Notes under the pieces: model-generated
Databases searched by the model: none
The model's input: only the letters and a program-made list of their open reading frames with translations
Told to the model about the DNA's origin: nothing
Shown here: piece by piece, positions 52,183-62,164 of the stretch
Numbering within the stretch: the stretch's first letter is position 1
How the letters are laid out: every line of letters starts with the position of its first letter
Position numbers and translations under genes: made by a program
DNA from: Geotrypetes seraphini
Lineage: Eukaryota > Chordata > Amphibia > Gymnophiona > Dermophiidae
DNA: 64,000 bases
Assembly: GCF_902459505.1 (NCBI RefSeq)
Contig: NC_047096.1
Span: forward strand, 2,914,001-2,978,000
Direction: 5' to 3'

Positions 52183-53398
52183 TTAGAGAATGACACGGTG
52201 AAAAAATTGGTCCCCGTCACCGCCCCGTCCCCGTCTCACCATCCCCGTCACCGCCCCGTCCCCGTCTCACCAACCCCGTCACCGCCCCGTCCCCGTCTCA
52301 CCATCCTCTTCACCGCCCCGTCACCGCCACTGCCACCCCATTCACCGCCCCGTCACCGCCACTGCAATCCCATTCACTTTTCTTTATTTACGTATAAAGG
52401 AAACATTCTTTAAAACTTTAAAACTTTAAAACTTAGTTAAATATTAGTTAATAACTATACAAAAACAAAACACGCAGAGAAAAAATTAATTAATAAAAAT
52501 TCTCAAAACTGACACATTTTGATCACTAAATTTAAAATAGTTATTTTTCATACAGTTTTTCAATCACTAATCTTCCACCACCCCTGGGGCTAGCAATGCA
52601 AAAACAAACACGACATGTACTTTAAATGCTGCTACGGCTGCAAGTCTCCCCTCCCCCCAGCGATCACGGCAGGAGGGCACCCAACCCCTCCTGCTGGACC
52701 CCCCCCCCAACGAACCCTCCCACCCCGGAACCCCCTTAGTCTTACTTTTCAAGTTGGACCGGACAGCTCCTCGCTCGTCTGGCCAGCAGGCCTGCCTCCG
52801 TCCAAATGAGGCGGGCCCGCCCCTACCCTGCCCAACCCACAGGATCCTAGGGCCTGATTGGTCTAGGCACCTAAAGCCACTCCCGCTATAGGAGGGGCCT
52901 TAGGTGCTTGGGCCAATCAGGCCCTAGGATCCTGTGGGTTAGGCAGGGGAGGGGAGGGGCGGGCCCGCCTCATTTGGACGGAGGCAGGCCTGCTGGCCAG
53001 ACGAGCGAGGAGCTGTCCGGTCCAACTTGAAAAGTAAGACTAAGGGGGTTCCGGGGTGGGAGGGTTCGTTGGGGGGGGGGTCCAGCAGGAGGGGTTGGGT
53101 ACCCTCCTGCCGGCGATCTTAGGGGAGGCCATTGGGAGGACCGGCAGGAGGGGTTGGGTACCCTTCTGCTGCGATTGGCAGGAAGGGTTGAAATGACAAA
53201 TGAGGAGCACGGTGAAATAGCGGTTCCTAGAAGGGGGTACATTGGCCCGCGGGGACAAACCTGTTCACCGTTTCCGCAGTCGGTGAATGGCCTTGTCCCC
53301 GTCACCGCAGCGACTGCTAGTTTTCTTCCCCGTTTTCGGCGGTGACCCGCGGCTTAAATGCGGTGGCCGCGGGTAAACCGTCACCGTGTCATTCTCTA
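52183..53398. mobile_element. hAT element with a giant internal palindrome
   Basis: The ends TAGAGAATGACACGGTGA and TCACCGTGTCATTCTCTA are flanked by an exact 8-bp target duplication, CTCCCTCT, at 52175-52182 and 53399-53406. GTCACCGCCCCGTCCCCGTC is repeated in tandem near the left end. Inside, about 52665-52880 is repeated inverted at about 52890-53115. There is no transposase frame, so this is a non-autonomous relative of 6404-6659 and 10771-11002. Confidence 0.9.
52665..53115. repeat. Long inverted repeat (arms about 215 bp)
   Basis: Arms share CTGCTGGACCCCCCCCC, CTTTTCAAGTTGGACCGGAC, CTCGCTCGTCTGGCCAGCAG and CAGGATCCTAGGGCCTGATT in inverse order. The centre is close to 52885. By eye the arms are nearly identical. 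Open frames on both strands here encode the same peptide because of the symmetry. Confidence 0.92.
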
Positions 53399-53450
53399 CT
53401 CCCTCTTTCACATCTTAAATAAACAGTGTGGGACCACAGAAGAGATAGTA

Positions 53451-53615
53451 CGAGGGGGGGTGCTGAAAAATTCTCAGTCCAATCTGAGTGTTATTTTGCC
53501 ACTATAGCTGAAGAGAGTCTTATGTCATTATGTCAATTTGCAGAAACAAAATTCTGTGTTTCAGATCATTGATTGAATCATAGGGTTGGACTGAAAACTT
53601 TTCAGCAGCCCCTCC
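53451..53615. mobile_element. Tc1/mariner-type MITE with TA duplication
   Basis: The ends CGAGGGGGGGTGCTGAAAAA and ACTTTTCAGCAGCCCCTCC are inverted repeats flanked by TA on both sides. Inner GATCATTGATTGAA and TTTGCAGAAACAAAATTCTG are shared with the copies at 53703-53919 and 60783-61013. Confidence 0.75.
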
Positions 53616-53702
53616 TAGCTGAGATTGTGATGTCATAATGCCTCATTCTACCAGTAAGAGCCAACCTCATCAGTGATGTCACAATGGCTTCATTGCCCTA
53701 GA

Positions 53703-53919
53703 CGAGGAGATGTTGAAAAATTCTCATCCCAACCAACCAACTTCCTAAATTCTGAGTGTTATATTTCTACTTTAGCTGAAAAGAATGTCATCTTAGTCCG
53801 TTAAGTGCCAATTTGCAGAAATTAAATTCTGTTTTTGACATTGTTTCAGATCATTGATTGAACCATATCCATGTCATTCTCTTCTTGGTTGGGCTGAGAA
53901 CGTTTCAGCAGCCTCTCAT
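53703..53919. mobile_element. Tc1/mariner-type MITE, second copy
   Basis: CGAGGAGATGTTGAAAAATT and GAACGTTTCAGCAGCCTCTC are diverged ends of the family at 53451. The inner GCCAATTTGCAGAAATTAAA is shared. Confidence 0.7.
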
Positions 53920-54039
53920 ATTCTAGAATGAATTTTTTTTATTGAAGGATCAACTTTGCCTAAAGGTAGAACAAGGAAATAGATTTTTTAAAAACAAATC
54001 AGGAATTAGCATCTGCTGCTTGCATTTGATTTCAGTCAC

Positions 54040-55160
54040 TCAGTAATGCAGTAAATGACGGCAGTTAAAAACCTGCCTGGTCCATCCAGTCTGTCCAGCA
54101 AAGGTAAAGCTGCACCTGCCACTCTTTGCAGGTTAAAGTCATTCATATTTAAACACTGGCTGACAAGTTGCCAGCTGGAAAATCTTGGGTTTCAGTGACT
54201 GATCCCAAAAAAATGGTAGAGGCAAGGCGTTAATAATCTAAGCACAGTTGTACTGATATAGATGAAGTTCAAGCATTTAATATTTAAAAAAAAAAATCCT
54301 GAAGTATATGATCATCACTGGGATAGGTGAAAAGAAAAAAAATGCCATTGAGACATGTTTATTCCATTAACACAAACACATAAGACTTTTTAGGGCAGTG
54401 CAAAACATATGCATAGTTTGGATTGGGCCTGGGGGTGGCATCCCTCCTCCCCTCACCGCATTATGACTTTCTTATCCTTTGCCTCCAAAATAAGCAGATA
54501 AGCTACAGCAGTGGTGCAAAACTAAGCCTAAGTATAACATTGCTTGACTTTACAAGGCGGATTACATTACATTACAGCGTCTGTTTTCAGAGTTGTCAGC
54601 ACTAAAGAACATAAGCAGTGCCTCTGCTGGGTCCATCACGCCCAGCAGTCCGCTCACGCGGCGGCCATCATGTCCAGGACCTGCGTAGTAATCATCTATC
54701 TGTACCCTTCTAGTACAGGGATGATGGGTTTGCAACGTGGAGAGAAACATGAAAGGCACAAAGAACAGAATTTGCAGCTTTATGTAGGTCATGTTTGGCA
54801 ATGGGTTACTCAGCAAATAGCTACAATTCATTGCCACGTAACCATTTATAATTTCATTATGAGGGTGGTTTGAAAAATTTGGTAAAAAGGTAAGTTAAAC
54901 AATATTGTCCAGCGAGTTTCCAGTTTTTTTCATATTGGAGGAAAAATAGCTTATGAAAAAATTGGGATTCTATGAGTGTCGGAGCTTTTACTGAAGCGGC
55001 TGGCGATAAAAAATCCTAGAGGTCCTTTTACTAACTAATTAGCGCTCGCTAAATGCTAAGATGCCCATAGAACATAATGAGGCTTGATAAAAGGGGGGCC
55101 TAGGTTTCCAAGATTCCAAAATCCACACAAAGGTTTTCATGAAAAAAATGTCCTATTAAG
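54040..55160. other. Mixed intergenic DNA between DSTYK and TMCC2
   Basis: A short CR1-like piece lies at about 54040-54130 (CTGCCTGGTCCATCCAGTCT). 54600-54700 resembles a reversed CR1-like 3' end (GTCCATCACGCCCAGCAGTC; CGCTCACGCGGCGG). A MITE remnant lies at about 54968-55098. The rest is AT-rich and unassigned. Confidence 0.5.
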
Positions 55161-55168
55161 CGTTTAAC

Positions 55169-55304
55169 ACCCCCTCCCCCTTTTACAAAAGCGTAGAGTG
55201 TGTTTTAACACTGGCCGTGGCGGTAACAGCTCATATGCTCATAGGAATTCCATAATTGACACTAAAAGCCGCGCTACGCTTTTGTAAAAAGGGAGGGGAG
55301 GGGG
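55169..55304. mobile_element. MITE with CCCTCCCCCTTTTACAAAAG ends
   Basis: The left end CCCTCCCCCTTTTACAAAAG and the right end CTTTTGTAAAAAGGGAGGGG are inverted repeats, with CGTAGAGTG/CGCGCTACG inside. It is related to the GGGCTCC family at 51413. Confidence 0.75.
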
Positions 55305-55459
55305 TAAAATTGAAAGAATTCCTCAAAAGGCTAATAATAATGTCAAAGAGCATTAAAGCTGCAAAACTGAGCTTTCATATTTTCCCTCTTCCTTCTGCTC
55401 CAGACAGTAATAAGGGAAACCAAACCCTTAGTTCTATTTTAACTAGTAATTAGTAGTAA

Positions 55460-55830
55460 TGAAATGATTTATTTATAAAATGTCTAAACCGCCTATAACT
55501 AAGCAGTTAACAATTAAAACATTCACAGTAGTTCAAGGACATCGTCATTTAATCCACTTAAAATGATGTCAAAAGCTCAACGAGTTTACACCAAATAAAG
55601 TACAACCATCACAATTCAGGATTCTTATTAAATACGCCTTCCAACATCATTTCATCATGACCTTTCTTTTCTCCCACTTTCAGGAAAGCAATTAAAATGC
55701 AGAGTTCCAACTCTTGGTTTTAATGTTTATGTTTATTAAAAATTTATAGACCACCCTTCGCTTTACCATCAAAGCAGTTTGCAAAATTAAAATTCAGAAA
55801 GGAACTCCGTTTTCAAAAAGTAAAGGCAGG
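55460..55830 (-). mobile_element. Two L2-type LINE tails (reverse)
   Basis: TTTATTTATAAAATGTCTAA with ACCGCCTATAACTAAGCAGT (55465-55620) and TTTATTAAAAATTTATAGAC with CATCAAAGCAGTTTGC (55725-55830) are reversed 3' ends of L2-like elements. 55830-56560 shows nothing I recognise. Confidence 0.6.
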
Positions 55831-56559
55831 AAAAGTGTATTTATTCCACAGAGCTAAGCCATCCGGTGTTTGCTGTGTTGCTGATGCATATTTAATTGAC
55901 ATTGTGTGTAGCTGTCAAGTATTTGAGTAACAAAAGGAAGAAATGTTAATAATTTATGACCAAGGGAAGCGCCTGGTCCTGCAAACTGACTTTGTCTAGG
56001 GCAGCAAGGTCAAAGGTTCTACAGACTTGCCCTCCTGTAGCGAACTTTAATACTAGCCACACGGCAATACATTAAAAAAATGAACTTCACTCAGTCCAGC
56101 ACAAGTCACTAGGGGTCTTTTGACCAAACCATGTTAAGTGCTAATGGACTCCTCTTAATTGAGGAATAAAGGCTTCAAGCAAAACCTGTTAAAGTATTTT
56201 GTGATAATTTGCCTGCCAGCGTGAGCTAATTGTGTGCTATTTATGTTTGACATTTTTTGGGGGGAGAGGGCATCTCATGGGCAGGGAATGAGTGTGCCAA
56301 AAGAAAAAAGTCCTATTTTTGGGCTGTGTTAAAAATGGACTTTGTGTACGGGAAAGACCATTTCTTAATGGTCCAAGATTAGGGTTTCCCAAATCTGTCT
56401 TTGGAATCCCATAGCCATTTGGGAGAACTGGGAGTAATAACAGCAGTATCGGGAGAAATCAGAGAGTTTGGGTCTCTTTCTGCTGTTCCTCCTCCACTGT
56501 CAGTGGATCCAAAGTCAACCCAATAAATAATGTGATAGAAGCCTCACTACAAGACAAGA

Positions 56560-57085
56560 AGTTCAAAAAATTTCAGTTGCTTCACAATATTGTGGTTAGA
56601 TTAATTTTTCGTCTACAAATGGATGAAAGTGTTGCATTAGCATATAAGAGTCTTCATTGGTCATCGCTTGAGAGGTGAATTAATTTTAAATCAGCTTGCA
56701 CAGTTCATCATATGACTCTTCAGATCATCTGATTTTGCTTTTTTTCTCATTTGCATTATTCTCCCACCAGATTATGTGGTACTTTAGGCCTACATTTTCC
56801 ACAGATTAGAGGAGTGCGGTATAACCGACCGCTCAACTCCTCTTTCACTTACGCTGCCATTACAATTTGGGATAATCCAGATGTTCACATTAGGACTGAT
56901 ATCAATTACTTAAGATTTCGTAAAAATTTTAAAACTTTCTTATGTGTTGTAATATTCATGGTAAGATGATATTTTAATTATTGATTGTTTTTATATTCTC
57001 CCATAGATTTTACAGCTGCTTTCAATGTAAATCGCCTTGAACCCTTTTGGTAAAGTGTGATTAATAAGTTGTGTATTACATTAGA
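56560..57085 (+). mobile_element. L2-like LINE 3' portion
   Basis: A decayed reverse-transcriptase C-terminus (56751-56969: RLCGTLGLHFPQIRGVRYNR; INYLRFRKNFKTFL) is followed by AAATCGCCTTGAACCC and an AATAAG-rich tail. Confidence 0.7.
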
Positions 57086-57249
57086 TATTCTTCTATGCCA
57101 CAGTACTAATTAACTACAGTATCTGCAAAGCATCGTCAAACTAAAGCTCCGATTCTCAACCCAGTCCTTGAGACCCTACAGCCAACCTTTTTCATGTTAA
57201 GGGCCACAAAGTGGTCAGGAAAAAGCTCTGGGGACCACAAAAACATCAC

Positions 57250-57415
57250 ATAAGAATATAAGAATTAGCATACCATAGAGCAATACAAAGGCATTATAAC
57301 ATTCTCTTCTTTGTTTTCAATTCCTTTCCTGATAATTCCTAACATTCTATTTGCTTTCTTAGCTGCCGCTACACATTGAACTGAGGGTTTCAAGCTTACA
57401 CGTGTAATTTTAAAT
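57250..57415 (-). mobile_element. CR1-like LINE fragment
   Basis: The minus strand encodes LKPSVQCVAAAKKANRMLG then IIRKGIENKEENVIMPLYCS, an internal piece of CR1 reverse transcriptase. Confidence 0.75.
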
Positions 57416-57694
57416 GCTAATTTTGATTCTACAAGGATATATTAAAAAATGAAAACTTATTGAAGGAAAAGCAACATTGTCAAAGAAAGAAAAATCAAAA
57501 CTGAGTCCAAAGTATTGACAGATGCTAGACCTGGGTGCCCGGCTCATTCCAAAATAAAATGCCACAACTACCTCCACCGCTGTCAGGAGACAAATGCAGT
57601 GACACCGAGTGGTGGGTCACAGAAGTGCAGAAGTTGTTTATCTCTTCTGTGTAATACTGATGAACCAGTTTGATGACACAGAAGTGTCCTGGGA

Positions 57695-57945
57695 GAGGGA
57701 AATGTAATGTAATGTAATGTAATTTATTTCTTATATACCGCTACATCCGTTAGGTTCTAAGCGGTTTACAGAAAATATACATTAAGATTAGAAATAAGAA
57801 AGGTACTTGAAAAATTCCCTTACTGTCCCGAAGGCTCACAATCTAACTAAAGTACCTGGAGGGTAATAGAGAAGTGAAAAGTAGAGTTAGAGGAAAAATA
57901 AAATAAACATTTTAACAAGACAGCATTGATCTAAATATGGAAATG
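57695..57945 (-). mobile_element. LINE-tailed SINE or L2 tail with (ATGTA)n
   Basis: A (AATGT)n run at 57696-57722 precedes AATTTATTTCTTATATACCG, GTTCTAAGCGGTTTACAGAA and CCCGAAGGCTCACAATCTAA. On the minus strand this is a standard 3' end with a pentanucleotide tail. Confidence 0.65.
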
Positions 57946-58339
57946 TGGAGGTAAATGCAGTCTACTCTGTTGAGAGCCACATAGCACCCTCATCCTATAC
58001 AACTAGACTCCAGGGCAGTCCTTGATAATGCCCATCATCCTCAAAGTGGGCAACCGATTGAACCGCCAAGCTTTACCAGACCGTAATCCTAGTATAAGAA
58101 GCCCTGCATCCTAGATGGTTGGACTCCAGGACTGTCACTGACAATGCCCATGGGACTAGAGAAGAATGGATATGGTCCCTTGTCACAAAAGTGGTTGCAG
58201 AGATGAAGCAGGAAACTACAGGCCGGTAAGCCTTCAAGTTTTGGAAAAATAATGGAAGCATTGCTGAAGGAAACAATAGTGAATTCCTTAGAATCAAATG
58301 GATTCCAATATCTGAGGCAACATGGCTTTACTAAAGGTA

Positions 58340-59525
58340 AACTGATGATCTTATTAAAAACTTTATTTGAAAATGGTGCAAAAAATGTATAATAAGAAAA
58401 AGCACAGTATATAAATGTGGCATGACCCGACACGGGCCGTGTTTCGGTCATAAAAACGCCCTTCATCCTGGGTCCGATCCTGCTATGAGCCACAAGCTAA
58501 AAAATGCGAGACTCCGCACTGAGAAAAAGACACCGCAGGAAAAGTTTCAAGTTTATTTAAGATTTCTTATGCCGCTCAATCAGCCTTCTAGGCGGTGTAC
58601 AATGTAATAAAAACATGTATTGACAAAAAAGCCATATTTAAGATGACAGAACATCATTAAAAACAATAATAATGATTAAAAACATTTTATAAACAAAGAC
58701 AAACAGGAACAAAAGGGAAAAGGGCAAGAACAACAATAATCAAGTAGAGAGAAAAATATAGAGAGAAGAAAACAAAAGGAAGGGTGGCTAAAAATAAAAT
58801 CAAGCTATATAGCCCTGAAAAGGACATTTAGGTCTCGAATGCATCAAGAAAAAGAAATGTTTTTAACTTCATCTTAAAATTATTAAGAATTGATTCTTCC
58901 CGTAGATGGGACGGAATATTATTCCAAAGAGATGGAGCGTTAACAGAGAAAATGGTAGACCTCATTGTGTCGATATACTTCAGAGAAGGGATAGAAAGAA
59001 GATTTTTGGCAGACGATCTTAGAGTCTTAGGACTATAGGGGATAAGAAGATTATTAATAAATTTGGGTTGGTTATTTTGTCTAGTTTTAAAAGTTAGTAA
59101 AAGAATTTTATAAGTGATTCTGTGTTCTACTGGCAACCAATGAGCTTCATGTAGGGGGAGGGGGGTTGACACGGTCAAACTTCTTTGCATTATATATAAT
59201 CTTTACTGCAATGTTCTGTATAATCTGAAGTCTTCTTATTTCTTTCTTAGTTAGGCCAGATTGAAATGTACTGCAAGAAAAACGTGAATGTTACATCATG
59301 ATGACGTGGTGACAGGCATCTTTTTCTCAGTCGATCAGTATTTCGCTGCGGTGTCTCTCGTTTTTTAGCTTGTGGCTCATAGCAGGACCGGACCCCGGAA
59401 GAAGGTTGTTTTTATGACCGAAATACAGCCCGTATCGGGTCTATGCCACATTTCTATACTATGCTTTTTCTTATTGTATATTTTTTGCACCATTTTCAAA
59501 TAAAGTTTCAAACAAGATCATCAGT
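58340..59525. repeat. Large fold-back element with a LINE in its loop
   Basis: The left arm (about 58340-58540) is repeated inverted at about 59320-59525. Shared pieces include ATTTGAAAATGGTGCAAAAA, TTTCGGTCATAAAAAC, TATGAGCCACAAGCTAAAAA and GACACCGCAG. Both arms run out to ACTGATGATCTT and its inverse. The loop holds an L2-like LINE (58545-59290). No transposase was seen. Confidence 0.88.
58545..59290 (-). mobile_element. L2-like LINE 3' part in the fold-back loop
   Basis: The minus-strand frame 59190-58828 encodes HWLPVEHRITYKILLLTFK, NAPSLWNNIPSHLREESI and FKMKLKTFLFLDAFET. The tail GTACACCGCCTAGAAGGC and CATAAGAAATCTTAAATAAA follows. The preserved frame suggests moderate age. Confidence 0.85.
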
Positions 59526-59529
59526 TCCA

Positions 59530-60259
59530 CAGTTTTTGCTTCTGCTTCACTTCTGCCTTTTGTGGAACTACTTTGGTGGATTGTTTTTCTTTTCCTTACT
59601 AAATGATGGACTATCAGGGGGCTACAGAAGCCCATGAAGTCACTCTAAACCACATCCATCACCTACAGACCTCTTCCATTGAGCCTCAGCACCCCTCACA
59701 AGCAGCAAACTTACAGGATCCAACTTCACCTGACTAAAACATCACAGTTCTTGCACCCACCCCAGTCCTACCACTGAAAGGTGGAGGATCAAACCTTTAA
59801 ACTTATCATTATTATGCACAAAAGGAGGGTGTGTGTGTGTGTGTGTATCAAATGCATGACCTTGAAGAAAGGTGGTATAGAATTTTTTTTAAAAAAAGTG
59901 ACATAAATGTAAATATATGAAGTAAAGTGGCATGGAACACTTTTATCATTCTGATCCCATCCACATGACCTCATACTGTAGCTGTTTGACCTCAATGAGG
60001 CCAGGAGCATGAAACACCCTGTGATTGTTATTTTTAAGTTTGCAGCGGGCTCAACTCCAAAGAACACTTTTAGACTTCTCCAGGATACATTTGGTTTCTG
60101 GTTGAAAATCTCATTTCTATTCCTTATGTCCCTTGAGCAACGGCCAAACATATGGACAGATCTGCTGCTGGCAGCAACCGACGCTGAAGGAAGCGGCTGG
60201 CAGAGAGGAGGTTTCCATGGCAATATGGACCGCACATGGCCTCGAGGTGCCAAGTCTGC
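59530..60259. other. Upstream region of TMCC2, mostly unassigned
   Basis: A (GT)n run lies at about 59830-59847. No repeat family or gene is recognised elsewhere. The frames at 59789-60697 on the minus strand overlap the CpG island and TMCC2 exon 1 and look like shadows. Confidence 0.45.
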
Positions 60260-60700
60260 AATCATTTGGGAAAGTTGAGCGCGCGGACGGGCACCTCTGC
60301 AGCACCATTCGCCACTGACAGCTCCCAGGGCCGCAGCTCAACCAAACTTGAATCCCAGCCCCGCTGCTCCGCCCCTCGCTCAGGCTAGGTTGACGCTCGC
60401 ACCTTGCAGCTGATCGGGCTGCGGGAGATTTGAGGAGCGCGAGCGGCAATCGGGGCAAAGCGGGCGGGCTGGGGTCGGGGCAAATGCGGTTGCACGGGCG
60501 GTGAGAAGGCCGGGCTCTCCCCGACGCCATGAAGCGCTGCAAGTCGGACGAGCTGCAGCCCGAGGAGGACGGGGCCGAGGATGGCTGCAACCCCCCGGCG
60601 GCGGATTCCCGGGCCTGGGAGACAGCGGCAGAGCCGGGCATGGCCGCCCTCCCCCGGAGCAAGCCCCCGGATCTGAAGGTAAGAGATCCCGCTGCATCGG
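60260..60700 (+). promoter_or_regulatory. TMCC2: CpG-island promoter of TMCC2
   Basis: This GC- and CpG-rich block covers TMCC2 exon 1 and about 270 bp upstream. No TATA box is evident. It is the third CpG island of the window, one for each gene. Confidence 0.7.
60529..60678 (+). CDS. TMCC2: TMCC2 coding exon 1
   Basis: TMCC2 belongs to the TMCC/TEX28 family of ER coiled-coil proteins with two C-terminal membrane segments. This exon encodes the first 50 residues: MKRCKSDELQPEEDGAEDG at the start and ALPRSKPPDLK at the end, before the donor GTAAGA in phase 0. Human TMCC2 starts MKRCRSDELQ and has RSKPPDLK before its next exon, so the boundaries agree. The segment between is shorter here and lacks the human Gln run. 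The region is disordered, acidic and Pro/Ala-rich. The ATG has G at -3. The second exon, with the conserved body, lies beyond 64000. DSTYK lies upstream, head-to-head, as in human. Confidence 0.9.
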
Positions 60701-60782
60701 TGCTAGGGTGACCTGGAAAAGTCTCTTAATGAATCAACTACAGAGGCAAAATAACGCTCAGAATTGAGGAAGCTGCTTGGTT

Positions 60783-61013
60783 GGTTGGGCAAAGAACCTT
60801 TCAGCACTGATGAGCTCATTTCTTATTGGTGGAATGAGGCATTATGACATCACAATCTCAGAAAGGGTTTCAAACCAACAAAGAAGAGAATGACGTGAGA
60901 GAATTTCGTTTCTGCAAATTGGCACTTAATGAATCAACCACAGTGTCAAAATGACGCTCAGAATTGCTTGGGCTGAAAACTTTTCAGCACCCCCTCGTAA
61001 TTAGCTACCTCTT
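60783..61013. mobile_element. Tc1/mariner-type MITE at the start of TMCC2 intron 1
   Basis: TTGGGCAAAGAACCTTTCAG and GGCTGAAAACTTTTCAGCAC with CCCCTCG|TA are arms of the family at 53451-53615. Inner TTTCTGCAAATTGGCACTTA is shared. It begins about 100 bp after the exon 1 donor. Confidence 0.65.
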
Positions 61014-62160
61014 CTAAATAAGGAAATAAAGCGTCACTCAGTTGATGACATCATCTTCTGCTTGGTGGGTAGCGCTAATTATGCTTCACCCCACTACATT
61101 AAAACAGGATTTCCTAATCCTAGGCCTGTCCAACACCTTCCCCCACTCAGGCCTAGGATTCGTAGTAGGGTTGAGAGGAAGGAATTACTGGGGGGCAATC
61201 ACACTTTCAGTTTACTCTTTTTTTCCTTATCATTTATTAATTTGCATCTCACATCACAGACAAGGAAAATAACAAAACAGAAAAGAACTGGAAATACTTA
61301 AGCCTACATCACTAGGATAAAAAGAGAATTTAAGTAGAAAACCCAACCCAATACAAAGGAAAGAAAAGGACTTTGAAAAGCCCCAACATACTACCTGCAA
61401 TAGTTTCAAAAGCTTCCTAAACCCCAACCTAATCCTAATTCTGATCACATGGAAATTTCACCAAATGGGCAGGTACCACCCTGGTCATCTCTGCTCGTCT
61501 TTTTTTCATAGAAAACTCCATAAACCATTATTTAGGTAGGCTGAGGAAAGCCACTTTTTATCTTTGGGGATAGATAGCATGGAATCATGCTACTTTTGGG
61601 GACTCTGCCAGGTACTTATCTCCCAGCCCCTGAAAAGGCTTTTCATTCCCTACTCTTGGATCTTTGAAGGGATCCCCCTCTCCCAGACACAGCCCAGGAT
61701 GCTCAACACCTTTAGTTTGTTCCTGAAAAAGTCCTGCAGTTTTATTTCCAGGAGGGTGGAGGGGAAAAAAAAGAAGATATTTAATTCCACTTATTCCTCT
61801 GACATGAGAATCTGTGGGTTTCCACTTATTATCTAACAAAGTGTTCCAGTTGCTATAGAGATGCCAGAAATAGCAGAAACTTGAAGTTGTGGAGAGGAGC
61901 CAGGAAATAGCTTTCCTCTTCAGTCTCTCTCCTGTCCTGCTTTGCTGCCGCTAGCAAAGAGCTTGCTATGAGCAGATGTGATGGTTTTATGTTCTGTTTT
62001 GATGATACAGATGCCAATTGGAGATTAAAGTTTACAGAAAAGATCCAAGCATTTTAGCAGCAAAATATGCAGCCACTCCCAGGATGGAAATGAGTGAGCA
62101 AGTGGTGCATACCAAAAAACAGAAAACTCTTAACAGATCTGGTTCTCAGGATATCCTCAA
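61014..62160. other. TMCC2 intron 1, sparse repeats
   Basis: A short CR1-like 3' piece lies at about 61560-61620 (GGATAGATAGCATGGAATCA, CTCTGCCAGGTAC). The rest shows nothing recognised. Confidence 0.45.
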
Positions 62161-62164
62161 TGAA

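Noticed and set aside
52970-53345. Matching open frames on both strands at 52615-53345
   Set aside because: The same peptide appears on both strands because the DNA is a long palindrome; there is no gene.
60117-60697. 181- and 105-codon minus-strand frames over the TMCC2 CpG island
   Set aside because: GC-rich shadows opposite TMCC2 exon 1; no homology recognised.
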